From CBDAUN01 sp965200645 (GTDB lineage: Bacteria > Pseudomonadota > Gammaproteobacteria > Arenicellales > JAJDZL01), in NCBI GenBank assembly GCA_965200645.1, contig CBDAUN010000003.1:558001-622000 (forward strand): a DNA stretch of 64,000 nt, read 5' to 3'. How positions within the stretch are numbered: the stretch's first letter is position 1; the number at the start of each line of letters is the position of its first letter. The position numbers and the translations under genes were made by a program. This document shows positions 1 through 7,502 of the stretch, piece by piece. The notes beneath the pieces are model-generated. The model saw only the letters and a program-made list of their open reading frames with translations, searched no databases and had not been told where the DNA came from.

Positions 1-38
1 AAGCAAATTTTTTCTTGTAATAATTTTGACATTTCGTT

Positions 39-1007
39 TTAGTAAGTAAATAGGGCTGCACCCCAGGTAAAGCCACCGCCAAATCCATTGATCAACACCT
101 TTTGACCTCGTTGAATTCTGCCGTCTCTTACGGCACTATCCAATGCCAGCGGAATTGAAGCTGCTGAGGTATTACCGTGTTCTGCCACCGTAACTACCAC
201 CTTTTCCATTGGAACACCAAGCTGACTAGCGGTGGTTTTCAGAATTCTGTAGTTCGCCTGATGCGGCACAAGCCAATCGACTTCGCTTACATCTATGCCA
301 CTAGTAGTGAGTGCCTCGCTCGCTACTTCCCCCATACATTTTACCGCGAGCCGAAAGACTTCACTGCCTCGCATTCGCGTATATGCCGTGCCATTGACCA
401 CGCTGTCGTATTGGTTTGAGACTCCTACCGGAACACACAGCAAATCCTTGTATCGCCCATTTGCATGTAGGTGTGAAGAGTGAATTCCAGGTTTATCAGA
501 TGCTTCCAGCACTAGTGCTCCGGCCCCATCTCCAAACAGTACACAGGTTTCACGGTCGGTCCAGTCGATAATTCTAGAGAAAGTTTCGGCTCCGATTACC
601 AGTGCTCTTTGGGCACTCCCGGTACGAAGGAATTTGTCGGCCACATCGACTGCATACATGAATCCAGCACATACCGCCTGAACGTCGAAGGCAGGTGACC
701 CCGCAATTCCCAGACGTTCTTGCAGCAAACAGGCTGAACTGGGGAAAACTTGATCGGCTGTAGTTGTGGCAAAAACGACCAGATCAATGTCGGAAGCATC
801 AAGCTCACCAAACTTTAACGCGTTTCTTGATGCTATTTCCGCTAAATCACAAGTGGTTTCCCCATCTTCAGCAATATGTCTTTCTTTAATTCCGGTGCGA
901 GAGACAATCCACTCATCGCTCGTTTCTACCTGATTTTCCAAATCATGATTGGTAACTACTTTGCTTGGAAGGTAGCTGCCGGTTGAACGAACGCGAGAAT
1001 AAATCAT
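39..1007 (-). CDS. fabH: 3-oxoacyl-ACP synthase III (FabH)
   Basis: FabH starts fatty acid synthesis in the cytoplasm by condensing acetyl-CoA with malonyl-ACP. The 322-residue product has the usual length, and the catalytic triad is visible as Cys113 (QAVCAGF), His249 (VPHQANYR) and Asn279 (EHGNTSAAS). The start overlaps the end of plsX by four bases, so the two genes are translationally coupled. The plsX-fabH order is the common gammaproteobacterial one, and fabD would be expected just outside the left edge. Confidence 0.97.
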   Translation of the reverse strand: MIYSRVRSTGSYLPSKVVTNHDLENQVETSDEWIVSRTGIKERHIAEDGETTCDLAEIASRNALKFGELDASDIDLVVFATTTADQVFPSSACLLQERLGIAGSPAFDVQAVCAGFMYAVDVADKFLRTGSAQRALVIGAETFSRIIDWTDRETCVLFGDGAGALVLEASDKPGIHSSHLHANGRYKDLLCVPVGVSNQYDSVVNGTAYTRMRGSEVFRLAVKCMGEVASEALTTSGIDVSEVDWLVPHQANYRILKTTASQLGVPMEKVVVTVAEHGNTSAASIPLALDSAVRDGRIQRGQKVLINGFGGGFTWGAALFTY

Positions 1008-2020
1008 GCTTGACTATCTGAAAGTTGAATTAACTCATCCCGAATTCGAGCATTTACGCCATATTCGACATCCCAGACTGCCTTTTTGATTGCAGTTTTA
1101 TAGGCTAGAGTATCTGCATTGCCGTGGCTTTTGAAAACAGAGCCCCTAAGACCGAGCAAGGCTCCTCCGTTGTAAACACGTGGGTCGATACGCTTGCGAA
1201 AACCACGCAGGGAAGGCATGGCAAGCAGACCAGATATTTTTCTAAAACTATTTTGCTGAAACTCAGCCTTCATTGCGTGTTGAATCAATTTTGAAACACC
1301 TTCACTAGTTTTCAGCGCTATGTTCCCTAAAAATCCATCACAGACAATGACATCCACGTCTTTAGTGGTATAGATGCCGTCTCCTTCGATGTATCCGCAA
1401 AAATTCAAAGAACTGCCGCGAAACAACTCTGCAGCTTCCTTGATTACCTTGGTGCCTTTTTCATCCTCTGAACCAATGTTTAACAGAGCCACTTTAGGCG
1501 AAGATAATCGATTCGTGTATTTTACAAATGTTGCACCCATGATGCCAAACTGCAACAGCACTCGTGGTGGACTATCTACATTGGCACCCAAATCGAGCAT
1601 ATGCACGTGTCCATGCGTGGTTGGCATTTGGCCGATGATCGCTGGTCGTTCAATACCGGGATAGGTATTGAGGACATACTTAGCAGTGACCATAAGAGCT
1701 CCAGTGTTACCAGCACTTATGCAAGCCTGAACTTCATTCGATTCGAGCAAGTTCAAGGCGATTCTCATGGAAGAACGCCGCTTCCTGCGTAAAGCATGAA
1801 TTGGGGCATCCGCCATCTCTACAACCTGTTCTGCGTGCTCAATACGCACCCGCTGAGAGTCAAATCCCTTATGCCTGTTTAACTCCGTTTGTACGACTTC
1901 GGAATCGCCGGCAAAAACAACATGGATGCGTTCGTCTTCCTGCATCGCCAAAAGTGTCCCCGGAATTGTGACACTTGGACCAAAATCTCCGCCCATTGCA
2001 TCAACGGAAATGGAAATCAT
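1004..2020 (-). CDS. plsX: phosphate acyltransferase PlsX
   Basis: PlsX converts acyl-ACP to acyl-phosphate, the donor used by PlsY in the first step of phospholipid synthesis, and works at the inner face of the membrane. The protein is 338 residues long, normal for the family, and opens with the signature VDAMGGDFGP. Typical glycine-rich stretches follow (SAGNTGALM near residue 100, GFLGNIALK near 230). It lies 81 bases downstream of rpmF on the same strand and overlaps fabH by four bases, forming an rpmF-plsX-fabH operon. Confidence 0.97.
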   Translation of the reverse strand: MISISVDAMGGDFGPSVTIPGTLLAMQEDERIHVVFAGDSEVVQTELNRHKGFDSQRVRIEHAEQVVEMADAPIHALRRKRRSSMRIALNLLESNEVQACISAGNTGALMVTAKYVLNTYPGIERPAIIGQMPTTHGHVHMLDLGANVDSPPRVLLQFGIMGATFVKYTNRLSSPKVALLNIGSEDEKGTKVIKEAAELFRGSSLNFCGYIEGDGIYTTKDVDVIVCDGFLGNIALKTSEGVSKLIQHAMKAEFQQNSFRKISGLLAMPSLRGFRKRIDPRVYNGGALLGLRGSVFKSHGNADTLAYKTAIKKAVWDVEYGVNARIRDELIQLSDSQA

Positions 2021-2101
2021 AGGTAGAATGTTCGGAATGAATCGCAGGCCTTAGCCAAAAATCGTTCTTTCGATTATCGAACCGAAAGAAGAATATAGAG
2101 G

Positions 2102-2293
2102 TTATTCTTCGACTGCTTCCGGTCCGTAGGGAACGACCCGTTTACCTCGGTAGTATCCGGTTGGCGTGACGTGATGTCTAAGATGCAGTTCTCCAGTTTC
2201 CTGGTCAATGGAGATTGCGGGATTACTTAAGGCGTTGTGTGAACGACGCATATTTCGCCTTGATTTTGATTTCTTTCTCTGTTGAACGGCCAT
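2102..2293 (-). CDS. rpmF: 50S ribosomal protein L32
   Basis: The 63-residue product matches L32: a basic N-terminus (MAVQQRKKSKSRRNMRRSHN) followed by the conserved LSNPAISIDQETGELHLRHH region and a GYYRGKRV element. The zinc cysteines present in some L32 proteins are absent, as in many gammaproteobacteria. It heads the rpmF-plsX-fabH operon. The DUF177 gene yceD, which normally sits directly upstream, is missing, and the 198 bases upstream lead straight to the divergent Maf gene. Confidence 0.95.
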   Translation of the reverse strand: MAVQQRKKSKSRRNMRRSHNALSNPAISIDQETGELHLRHHVTPTGYYRGKRVVPYGPEAVEE

Positions 2294-2491
2294 TATTAAT
2301 AAACCCCAAGACGTAACTTCAGCGATTTACGTCAGCGCAATGATTTAGGTTTGTTTTGATGAAATTATTTAGTTTATCGCAGAACTGCAATTCTCTAGAA
2401 TTAAAGCGATAATTTTACTTTTCGGCAGCCACTTTGTCAAAATATGAACTGGACCGAATAAAACACAAACACACGGAAAAAATACTAGGCA

Positions 2492-3091
2492 ATGGCAAAA
2501 TCAAACCATGAGCACCCACCATTAGTTTTAGCCTCCTCATCTCCTACGAGGCGGACCGTACTTGAAAAGCTTAGGATTCCATTTCAAGTCGTGGCGCCAC
2601 ACACGGATGAAACCCCATTACCGAAAGAAAAACCTGAAGCTCTAGTTCAGCGTCTCGCGACCGATAAAGCCAGGTCTGTTGCCAGTAGTTGTTCCAGTCA
2701 TTTAATTATTGGCTGTGATCAAGTTGCAGTTATTGGTGACGATATTCATGGTAAACCACGCAACCGAGAACATGCGATTGTGCAATTACAAACAGCTTCT
2801 GGACAATCCATATTGCTCCAAACTGGAATTATGCTACTGAATTCTGAATCCGGTAACGAGCAACTGGATGTTGTAAATTATCGAGTTGAATTCAGAAAGT
2901 TAACGCAATCAATGATCGAAAATTACATTGATGCTGATCAACCATACGATTGCGGAGGGAGTCTGCGCTCTGAAAGCCTTGGAATTGCCTTACTCAAGAA
3001 GTTTGATGGTGACGACCCGAACGCCCTGCTCGGACTTCCGTTAATCCGACTGCTTGATATGCTTGCAAATGAGGGAGTTTATCCACTTTAA
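2492..3091 (+). CDS. yceF: Maf-family nucleotide pyrophosphatase (YceF type)
   Basis: Maf proteins hydrolyse non-canonical nucleoside triphosphates; the YceF branch prefers 7-methyl-GTP. The 199-residue protein has the N-terminal substrate loop LASSSPTRR, a DETP motif near residue 39, the acidic GCDQVAV site near residue 72 and the C-terminal DPNALLGLPL motif. Its match along the whole length is to E. coli YceF rather than YhdE. The position opposite rpmF mirrors the yceF-yceD-rpmF neighbourhood of E. coli with yceD lost. The subfamily assignment is from motif memory, not a search. Confidence 0.9.
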   Translation: MAKSNHEHPPLVLASSSPTRRTVLEKLRIPFQVVAPHTDETPLPKEKPEALVQRLATDKARSVASSCSSHLIIGCDQVAVIGDDIHGKPRNREHAIVQLQTASGQSILLQTGIMLLNSESGNEQLDVVNYRVEFRKLTQSMIENYIDADQPYDCGGSLRSESLGIALLKKFDGDDPNALLGLPLIRLLDMLANEGVYPL

Positions 3092-3133
3092 AACAAGACA
3101 GTTCTAGTCAAAGTAGAAATAGTTTGACTTGTA

Positions 3134-3532
3134 TCAAGTATGTGGTGTTGATTCAGGGGCATCACAAACAACGAACAACTCGTCCGCAAGCACCACGTAA
3201 CCATCTTGTTCATCCATCGACAATTGAATCAATTTTCCACCGTAACATGGGCCGTTGATACACAGTCCGGTGTCTGGTTCATACATTGCTCCATGATTAC
3301 AACACACCAGGTACTCACCCGCCGTATCAAAAAATTCAGAATTCCCATAATCCAATTGAAGCATGAGATGTGCACAGCGATTCAAGTAGCCATATACACT
3401 ATTTTTGAAGCGCACGACAAAGGCTGGGTGCGCCATACCGCCACGGGTTACATGAAACTTGTAGCCAATCCCTCCCGAATCAATTTCTTCGGATTTACAG
3501 ACAATCTTTGAATTACTCATAGATAAATTCAA
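3134..3532 (-). CDS. Rieske [2Fe-2S] domain protein
   Basis: This 132-residue protein is a single Rieske domain. The two cluster-binding boxes are visible as CAH and CCNH about 20 residues apart, giving two Cys and two His ligands, followed by a GPCYGG loop. There is no signal peptide or membrane segment, so a soluble cytoplasmic ferredoxin-like role is likely. In beta- and gammaproteobacteria a Rieske gene often lies between rluC and sppA near maf, and here it sits next to rluC and the Maf gene with sppA and the HAD phosphatase gene absent. The electron partner is unknown. Confidence 0.88.
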   Translation of the reverse strand: MNLSMSNSKIVCKSEEIDSGGIGYKFHVTRGGMAHPAFVVRFKNSVYGYLNRCAHLMLQLDYGNSEFFDTAGEYLVCCNHGAMYEPDTGLCINGPCYGGKLIQLSMDEQDGYVVLADELFVVCDAPESTPHT

Positions 3533-3626
3533 TAGTTTTAAACTAGTTATTGTTAATGATAATTAATTGCTGTGAACTTAATTGAACACTTTTACCTCGG
3601 TAAAATATTTAACCATCAAGAAGATA

Positions 3627-4577
3627 TTACGACTGATGTAATTGATTAAGAACTTCTGTTAACTCAGTTGGCAGTCTTGATTTGATGTCAACTAGCTGGT
3701 TTGTTCTCGGATGAACAACTCTCAATCTTGAGGCGTGCAGAAACATTCTCTTTAAACCTCTTTTGCGCATTGAATCATTAAACTGCCTATCTCCATATCG
3801 TTTGTCTCCTGCAATTGGATGCCCTATGTGTTTGGCATGCCGTCTTGCTTGATGCGTCCGCCCTGTCTTCAACAATACATCTACCAATGTGCAGTGTTGC
3901 AGTCGTCGTTCCACAGCTATCTCACTGAGTGAATGAATTGAAGGTCGCTTAATCTGCTTGTAACCCTGCATACGTGAGTTCATGTGGCGGCTCGTTTCCT
4001 CAAGTTCAACGCGATAAACTCTCTTAGCAAGTTTTCCGTCCAGCAACGCAGTGTAGTTTTTGATCAGACTTTCATGTGATTTTTGCAGCCACAGATTATG
4101 CAATTCTCTTAAGAATAATCTGTCCTTGCATAGAATCAAAATTCCCGAAGTATCTTTATCCAGTCGATGAGCCAGCTCCAAAAATTTTGTATCTGAACGA
4201 ATATTTCTGATTGCTTCAATCAATCCGTAACTATGTCGAGTACCTCCATGCACAGTGATGCCTGCTGGTTTATCGAGTGCAACCATGAACTCGTCTTCAA
4301 ACAACACCTGTTGAGCGGCATGCAGCATTTGTTGATCAGGTGAAATAGCCTGAGATGGCGCGTTTTCCATATTTATTGGTGGGACTCTGATGTTGTCACC
4401 AACCTGAATTCTCTGTTTTGGTTTGGCTCTAGACCCATTCACCCTAACCTGTCCGGTTCGGATAATGTTGTAAATACGACTATGTGGAATTTTCGGCAAA
4501 GTAGACATTAGAAAATTGTCTAGCCGACGGTCACTAGAACCTGAATCTACGATAAGATGTTGGACAGAAGTTTTCAT
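3627..4577 (-). CDS. rluC: 23S rRNA pseudouridine synthase RluC
   Basis: RluC makes pseudouridines in 23S rRNA (positions 955, 2504 and 2580 in E. coli). The 316-residue protein has an N-terminal S4 RNA-binding domain (about residues 15-75, with GQVRVNG) and a RluA-type catalytic domain with the active-site motif HRLDKDTSG near residue 138. It is transcribed away from rne, as in E. coli. In E. coli only a short region separates the pair, whereas here more than 2 kb of accessory sequence intervenes. Confidence 0.95.
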   Translation of the reverse strand: MKTSVQHLIVDSGSSDRRLDNFLMSTLPKIPHSRIYNIIRTGQVRVNGSRAKPKQRIQVGDNIRVPPINMENAPSQAISPDQQMLHAAQQVLFEDEFMVALDKPAGITVHGGTRHSYGLIEAIRNIRSDTKFLELAHRLDKDTSGILILCKDRLFLRELHNLWLQKSHESLIKNYTALLDGKLAKRVYRVELEETSRHMNSRMQGYKQIKRPSIHSLSEIAVERRLQHCTLVDVLLKTGRTHQARRHAKHIGHPIAGDKRYGDRQFNDSMRKRGLKRMFLHASRLRVVHPRTNQLVDIKSRLPTELTEVLNQLHQS

Positions 4578-4997
4578 TACCTACATGCGTTACACTCTGC
4601 TCTTTGCGGGGTGTTATAGCACCCTTTCATGATGCTTGGGAGCGTGACAGTTTCGGTGGCATAAATTTAGTAACAGTGGCTGGATTCAACACTGTATAGC
4701 GATTATTGCATAGACGGTAGATTGAATTGATGTCGTCAAACGTCATTAATTGAAAATTACAGCACTACACTTTACAAATAGTACTTGTCGGTTGCTTTGT
4801 AATTGAGTGTGGTAATCAGATAAATTGCTCTTATGACCCTATTCTATGTCTCAAAAATATGATTTTCCGAACAAAGATTGCGATGTCTATGGATACCTGT
4901 TTCGCTACAGAATCCATTGAACTGTGCTCTTAACACTTCGCTAAATAGGATAAAAACAGTTAGTTGAGTTTACTGTTGGATTGACCATCCGAATACT
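4578..4997. other. non-coding stretch upstream of rluC
   Basis: This stretch of about 420 bases holds no convincing open reading frame on either strand. It must contain the rluC promoter, since rluC starts at 4577 and reads leftward, but no clear -35/-10 pair stands out. It ends where similarity to the second transposase remnant begins. Confidence 0.5.
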
Positions 4998-5512
4998 GAG
5001 AGGTTTTCGGGTGCTGTAGCGTGATGATTTAACTGTTGTTTTCAATGGTTTAATTTTTCGTTTACCCCACAAAATGGGCATTTTGACCGGGTTTTAGCCG
5101 GTTTTAGGCACTTCACCGCAAAAGCCACCCCACAGCCTCCGAAGGCACCACTATCAAACACTTAAGCGATTGATATGGCTTCATCAAATGCCGCGTCTTC
5201 AGTAGCATGGATACTCGAATAATCAAACCACCACCCACCCGGTGCGGCAATGATCAATAATACGCTGTTTTCCTGGCACCTGTTCGATACGCACAGTGAC
5301 CTGTCACGTTTAACGATGGTGGTCGAAACGATGGAACTTGACGACCTCGTCCATGAGATTAACCTGCGGCGCCGAGGCACGCGCTGCGAATGGCCCGCCC
5401 AGGCGATGCTCACCGCACTGCTAGCCAGCTGCGTCTATCAACATTTTTCGATTGAGTCCTTGCACCGGGAGTTAGCGCGCAATCCATCGTTAATGCACGG
5501 CATCGTATGGAC
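4998..5512 (+). mobile_element. IS remnant A: left end and transposase N-terminus
   Basis: The segment is repeated in inverted orientation at about 39360-39850. It comprises about 250 bases of shared non-coding left end followed by a transposase N-terminus from 5250. The encoded residues (SRLTMVVETMELDDLVHEI, then a CEWP element, then SIESLHRELARNPSLM) fit the DUF772-type N-terminal domain of IS1182/IS5-like DDE transposases. The reading frame loses similarity after about 85 residues, where it runs into an unrelated regulator fragment. The element is therefore a dead remnant. The family assignment is from pattern recognition. Confidence 0.75.
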
Positions 5513-5706
5513 AAGACGGAAAAGCACTATCTCGTCAAGCAATATCGCAACATTTAGACATGCTCGAACGAGCGGGGTTGATTAAAGTAACGTGGCAAGG
5601 TCGTACTAAGATACACTCAATAAACGAGGAACCGTTGCGCAACACAATTGAGATGTTAACGAACAATTCATTTAGGAGGATTGAGAATGAAAATATACGT
5701 CACTAG
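5512..5706 (+). pseudogene. 5'-truncated ArsR-family regulator
   Basis: In the frame ending at the TAG at 5704-5706, the sequence encodes the second half of an ArsR-type winged helix: SRQAISQHLDMLERAGLI is the recognition helix, and the following wing contains WQGRTKIHSI. The first part of the gene is missing because the transposase remnant joins directly at about 5510. The stop lies 20 bases inside the following VOC gene, so the two were an overlapping operon. ArsR-VOC pairs are common in bacteria, with the regulator usually acting on its own operon. It is probably inactive here because its N-terminal helices are lost. Confidence 0.7.
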
Positions 5707-6094
5707 TGTGTTTGTGGATGATCAGACACGTGCTCATGATTTCTACACCGAAAAACTTGGATTTGTCGTGAAAAATGATATCCCAATGGGAGAACACCGT
5801 TGGTTGACTGTCGTCTCACCCGAACAGCTAGAAGGCACCGAATTATTGCTTGAGCCAAGCGAACACCCTGCGGTCAAACCTTACAAGACAGCGCTTGTGT
5901 CTGATAGCATTCCTGCCACGTCCTTCCAAGTCGATAATCTGGATACTGAGTACGAACGCCTGAGCGGTCTCGGTGTGACATTCACCCAGCAGCCGATGGA
6001 TGCGGGTCCTGTTCGAATGGCCGTTCTTGACGATACATGTGGAAACCTAATTCAACTTGTGCAAATGGAAGTCACATCTAGTTCAACCTCGTAG
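5687..6094 (+). CDS. VOC-family (glyoxalase/bleomycin-resistance fold) protein
   Basis: The 135-residue protein has the paired beta-alpha-beta-beta-beta layout of the VOC superfamily: VTSVFVDDQTRAHDFYTEKL opens the first module, FQVDNLDTEYERL the second, and LDDTCGNLIQLVQ closes it. VOC proteins are metal-dependent enzymes or binding proteins of very varied substrate, and none can be named here. The ATG at 5687 is chosen over the TTG at 5681 because AGGAGG lies seven bases before it. It overlaps the end of the truncated ArsR-type gene and converges with the small gene at 6052, overlapping it by 43 bases. Confidence 0.8.
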   Translation: MKIYVTSVFVDDQTRAHDFYTEKLGFVVKNDIPMGEHRWLTVVSPEQLEGTELLLEPSEHPAVKPYKTALVSDSIPATSFQVDNLDTEYERLSGLGVTFTQQPMDAGPVRMAVLDDTCGNLIQLVQMEVTSSSTS

Positions 6095-6363
6095 TCGATG
6101 CCATCGGGTATGGGATCAATACTGATAAGGTAGTTGATACAGTTGACCAGATGATAGCTACTCACAATTACGTCTCTTTCTTCTCCGTCTATGTATGTCC
6201 AGATACATGCAGGATCACATTTGCGAACATATTCTAGTTCCTGACCGTAGGTTTCAAAGAAGCAGCCGTTCCATCCCACATTATCGTCATATGGGTTTGT
6301 AACAAGCCTAAACTGCTGTTCACATTCTTGTTCGGTCAATTTGATAAATTTACGTTTTGTCAT
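6052..6363 (-). CDS. hypothetical protein, 103 aa
   Basis: I do not recognise this family. The 103-residue product is acidic and soluble-looking, rich in aromatic residues and cysteines (WNGCFFETYGQELEY, KCDPACIWTYIDGEERD), with no signal peptide or membrane segment. Balanced composition and a good ribosome site (AAGGAAAG about six bases before the ATG) argue that it is real. Its 3' end overlaps the VOC gene's 3' end by 43 bases on the opposite strand. It sits between two transposase fragments and so looks like cargo of the island. Confidence 0.55.
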   Translation of the reverse strand: MTKRKFIKLTEQECEQQFRLVTNPYDDNVGWNGCFFETYGQELEYVRKCDPACIWTYIDGEERDVIVSSYHLVNCINYLISIDPIPDGIDYEVELDVTSICTS

Positions 6364-6611
6364 AGCTTTTCTTTCCTTATAAAAAAGGAAAGCAGCGTGT
6401 AAGCCACTTCCCTGAATTGGGGTAAATCAAGTTGCTATTTGAAGTTCACGATCTGCATAGAACAGCTTGGCTTCTTCGATCAAATCTGGCATTCCCTGAA
6501 GTGCAAATTTGTGCACCTCCCGCACAACTTTCTCCGTCACTCGTTTACAGGGTGTTGATGCAATTCCACCTTTATAAAAATCACCAAAAGGTGCCGATGG
6601 TGCGCGTAAAG

Positions 6612-6885
6612 TTTGATGAGAACCATCTTCGCACCATCGGCACCTTGCCACGCATCACCTATCAGTGGCAGCGGCTGTACCAGACACGCACTGCCCTTGA
6701 GCGCATCAATGCCCGATCGGCCACAGACTTCAATCTGCATCACCACTGAATCAGAGGACTTAACACCATGTAGCTGGCGGTGGATCTTTCACTACTGACC
6801 ATGCAAGCACTCACGATCAGTGCAATTCGCAGTCATCAACCGGCACGAATGCGCTCGTTAGTACGGGCGGCGGCCTGACACGCAA
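6612..6885 (+). pseudogene. transposase C-terminal remnant with in-frame stops
   Basis: One frame reads FDENHLRTIGTLPRITYQWQ, then YQTRTALERINAR, then a stop, IRGLNTM, a second stop, and finally TMQALTISAIRSHQPARMRS. This is the C-terminal third of a DDE transposase: the ERINAR glutamate region, the IRG-x-x-x-M turn and the MRSLVR tail are characteristic of IS1182/IS5-like enzymes. At least two in-frame stops show that it is dead. It is on the same strand as the N-terminal remnant at 5250 and may be the other end of the same element. Confidence 0.7.
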
Positions 6886-7131
6886 CTGGCCTGATCACTG
6901 ACGTCGCCCGAAAGGGGCGGCACCGCCAGGCGTGTACTTTTTCTTTTCTGCACATTGTCGTCCATCGGCACTGTTCGGCGACCAATTAGCGCCGGATCCG
7001 ATAATTTTCACCAAAATCGCACGGATGACCCGCCAGTATTCCTTCCAATTTAGCCCCGCTTGGGCGAAATATCGACTTTTAGAGTTGTAGAATGATTTCA
7101 GACGGGAAACTCTCTTCGCTTAATTTTGACT

Positions 7132-7160
7132 TTGGAATCTAATCGTCGATGCGGTATAAT
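7132..7160 (+). promoter_or_regulatory. probable sigma-70 promoter of rne
   Basis: TTGGAA at 7132-7137 and a perfect TATAAT at 7155-7160 are separated by 17 bases. Transcription would start near 7167, leaving a leader of about 336 bases before rne. That is close to the 361-base leader of E. coli rne, where RNase E controls its own mRNA. Confidence 0.65.
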
Positions 7161-7166
7161 CCACTT

Positions 7167-7502
7167 GCCCGCCGAATAAATAATTTTTTCAATAAACAAA
7201 ATGTTTTGGCGTTCAACAATTGCGATGGCATGAGTACTAATCAAGCCGCATTAGTTGAGCACATAACCTAAATTGTGGCATCAACTAAATCTTCAGACGC
7301 AAGAAAGGCGAGCTGAAGAACGCAAGAAGTAATTTCGGGCAGGTTTAGGAAGAATAGGCCTTACGAATCCAAAACAATTTCAAAATGTAGCGTAACCTGT
7401 TGAAAACAAGAATGTTTACTAGACAACAACAAATTTCAATGTTTGAAATAGTTCCAGACAAGCATCAAAAACCGGTTGCATTGCAGTACCTGGTACACTT
7501 TC
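7167..7502 (+). promoter_or_regulatory. long 5' leader of rne, candidate autoregulatory element
   Basis: No reading frame with coding character occupies these 336 bases between the inferred transcription start and the rne ATG. In E. coli the equally long leader folds into hairpins recognised by RNase E itself (the rne5 element). I could not confirm the fold by eye. The equivalence rests on length and position. Confidence 0.45.

Noticed and set aside
5162..5413. 83-residue frame on the minus strand
   Set aside because: It is antisense to the transposase N-terminus, whose protein similarity to the second copy is clear.
6427..6651. 74-residue frame on the minus strand in the island
   Set aside because: It overlaps the transposase C-terminal remnant on the other strand, has no recognisable domain, and its ribosome site is poor. 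A short helical real protein at its C-terminal end cannot be fully excluded.
7476..7502. Upstream TTG start for rne
   Set aside because: It adds nine residues unlike RNase E; the ATG at 7503 gives the conserved MKRML start.
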